The position numbers were made by a program, and so were the translations under genes. A DNA stretch of 64,000 nucleotides from Henriciella litoralis (GTDB lineage: Bacteria > Pseudomonadota > Alphaproteobacteria > Caulobacterales > Hyphomonadaceae): positions 558,001-622,000 of the forward strand of contig NZ_NCSS01000006.1 in assembly GCF_002088935.1 (NCBI RefSeq). The letters run 5' to 3'. Positions 63,921 through 64,000 of the stretch are shown here, piece by piece. Under the pieces are notes generated by a model. It ran no database searches, was not told the origin of the DNA, and saw nothing but the letters and a program-made list of their open reading frames with translations. Position 1 is the first letter of the stretch, and each line of letters begins with the position of its first letter.

Positions 63921-64000
63921 GCGACCTCGTCTCCCTTTATGTTTTGATACCTAACAATAGCGCACCTTACGTCTGCGGAAAGCCGTCTCGCAGGGTAAGG

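Noticed and set aside
1..64000. CRISPR arrays, insertion sequences, integrases, attachment sites at the three tRNA genes
   Set aside because: No short regularly spaced repeats, transposase or integrase frames, or duplicated tRNA ends were seen.

Overview
The window is a gene-dense chromosomal segment of a GC-rich alphaproteobacterium. It is most likely a marine Hyphomonadaceae/Caulobacterales-type organism. The evidence is a popZ gene (DUF2497 polar organiser) in the run pcm-tolC-popZ-valS, a DUF2336 protein, the rpoZ-rel-pyrE-acpS-rnc-era-recO block, ParE and IlvD of alphaproteobacterial type, many surface lipoproteins, and abundant acyl-CoA dehydrogenases. No phage, insertion sequence, CRISPR array or integrase is visible. 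Taxonomy is inferred from gene content only.

Layout. 1-5410 (minus strand): a translationally coupled housekeeping operon of rpoZ, rel, pyrE, acpS, rnc, era and the first 33 codons of recO. 5544-8892 (plus): a NYN-domain protein, a family 5 uracil-DNA glycosylase and parE. 9006-13886: a cupin/JmjC-like protein abutting a FemAB/BioF2-type acyltransferase, then two overlapping exported amidohydrolases, the second without the usual metal ligands. 13887-24838: Nudix hydrolase, degenerate EAL protein, DUF2336 protein, CaiB-type CoA transferase, M1 metallopeptidase lipoprotein, xth, a small coiled-coil exported protein, ilvD, a GNAT and an unlisted 52-residue membrane protein. 24855-31143: valS, popZ, tolC, pcm and tRNA-Cys. 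31174-36398: folE, a fatty-acyl/steroid-type beta-oxidation operon (two acyl-CoA dehydrogenases, SDR, enoyl-CoA hydratase), a possible small RNA and tRNA-Asn.

36441-53725 (minus) is the most distinctive region. It holds a secreted-type lipoprotein built of two tandem copies of one domain, a TonB-dependent receptor, and a type II secretion system gspC-D-E-F-G-H-I-J-K-L-M-N that ends in an uncharacterised small lipoprotein. Upstream, at 53854-53871, sits a textbook pair of PhoB half-sites. In Caulobacter crescentus a phosphate-starvation lipoprotein (ElpS) lies beside a T2SS, so this cluster looks like a phosphate-scavenging surface/secretion locus. However, the Pho box and its best -10 point away from the lipoprotein, towards a 47-codon ORF. 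No prepilin peptidase (gspO) is present.

53896-64000: the Pho-box intergenic region, a PD40-type lipoprotein, tRNA-Thr, a periplasmic OmpA-like protein, a DUF1761 membrane protein, metG, a secreted M20 amidohydrolase, an epoxide-hydrolase-like protein, an exported protein of unknown function, and a second acyl-CoA dehydrogenase pair paralogous to the first.
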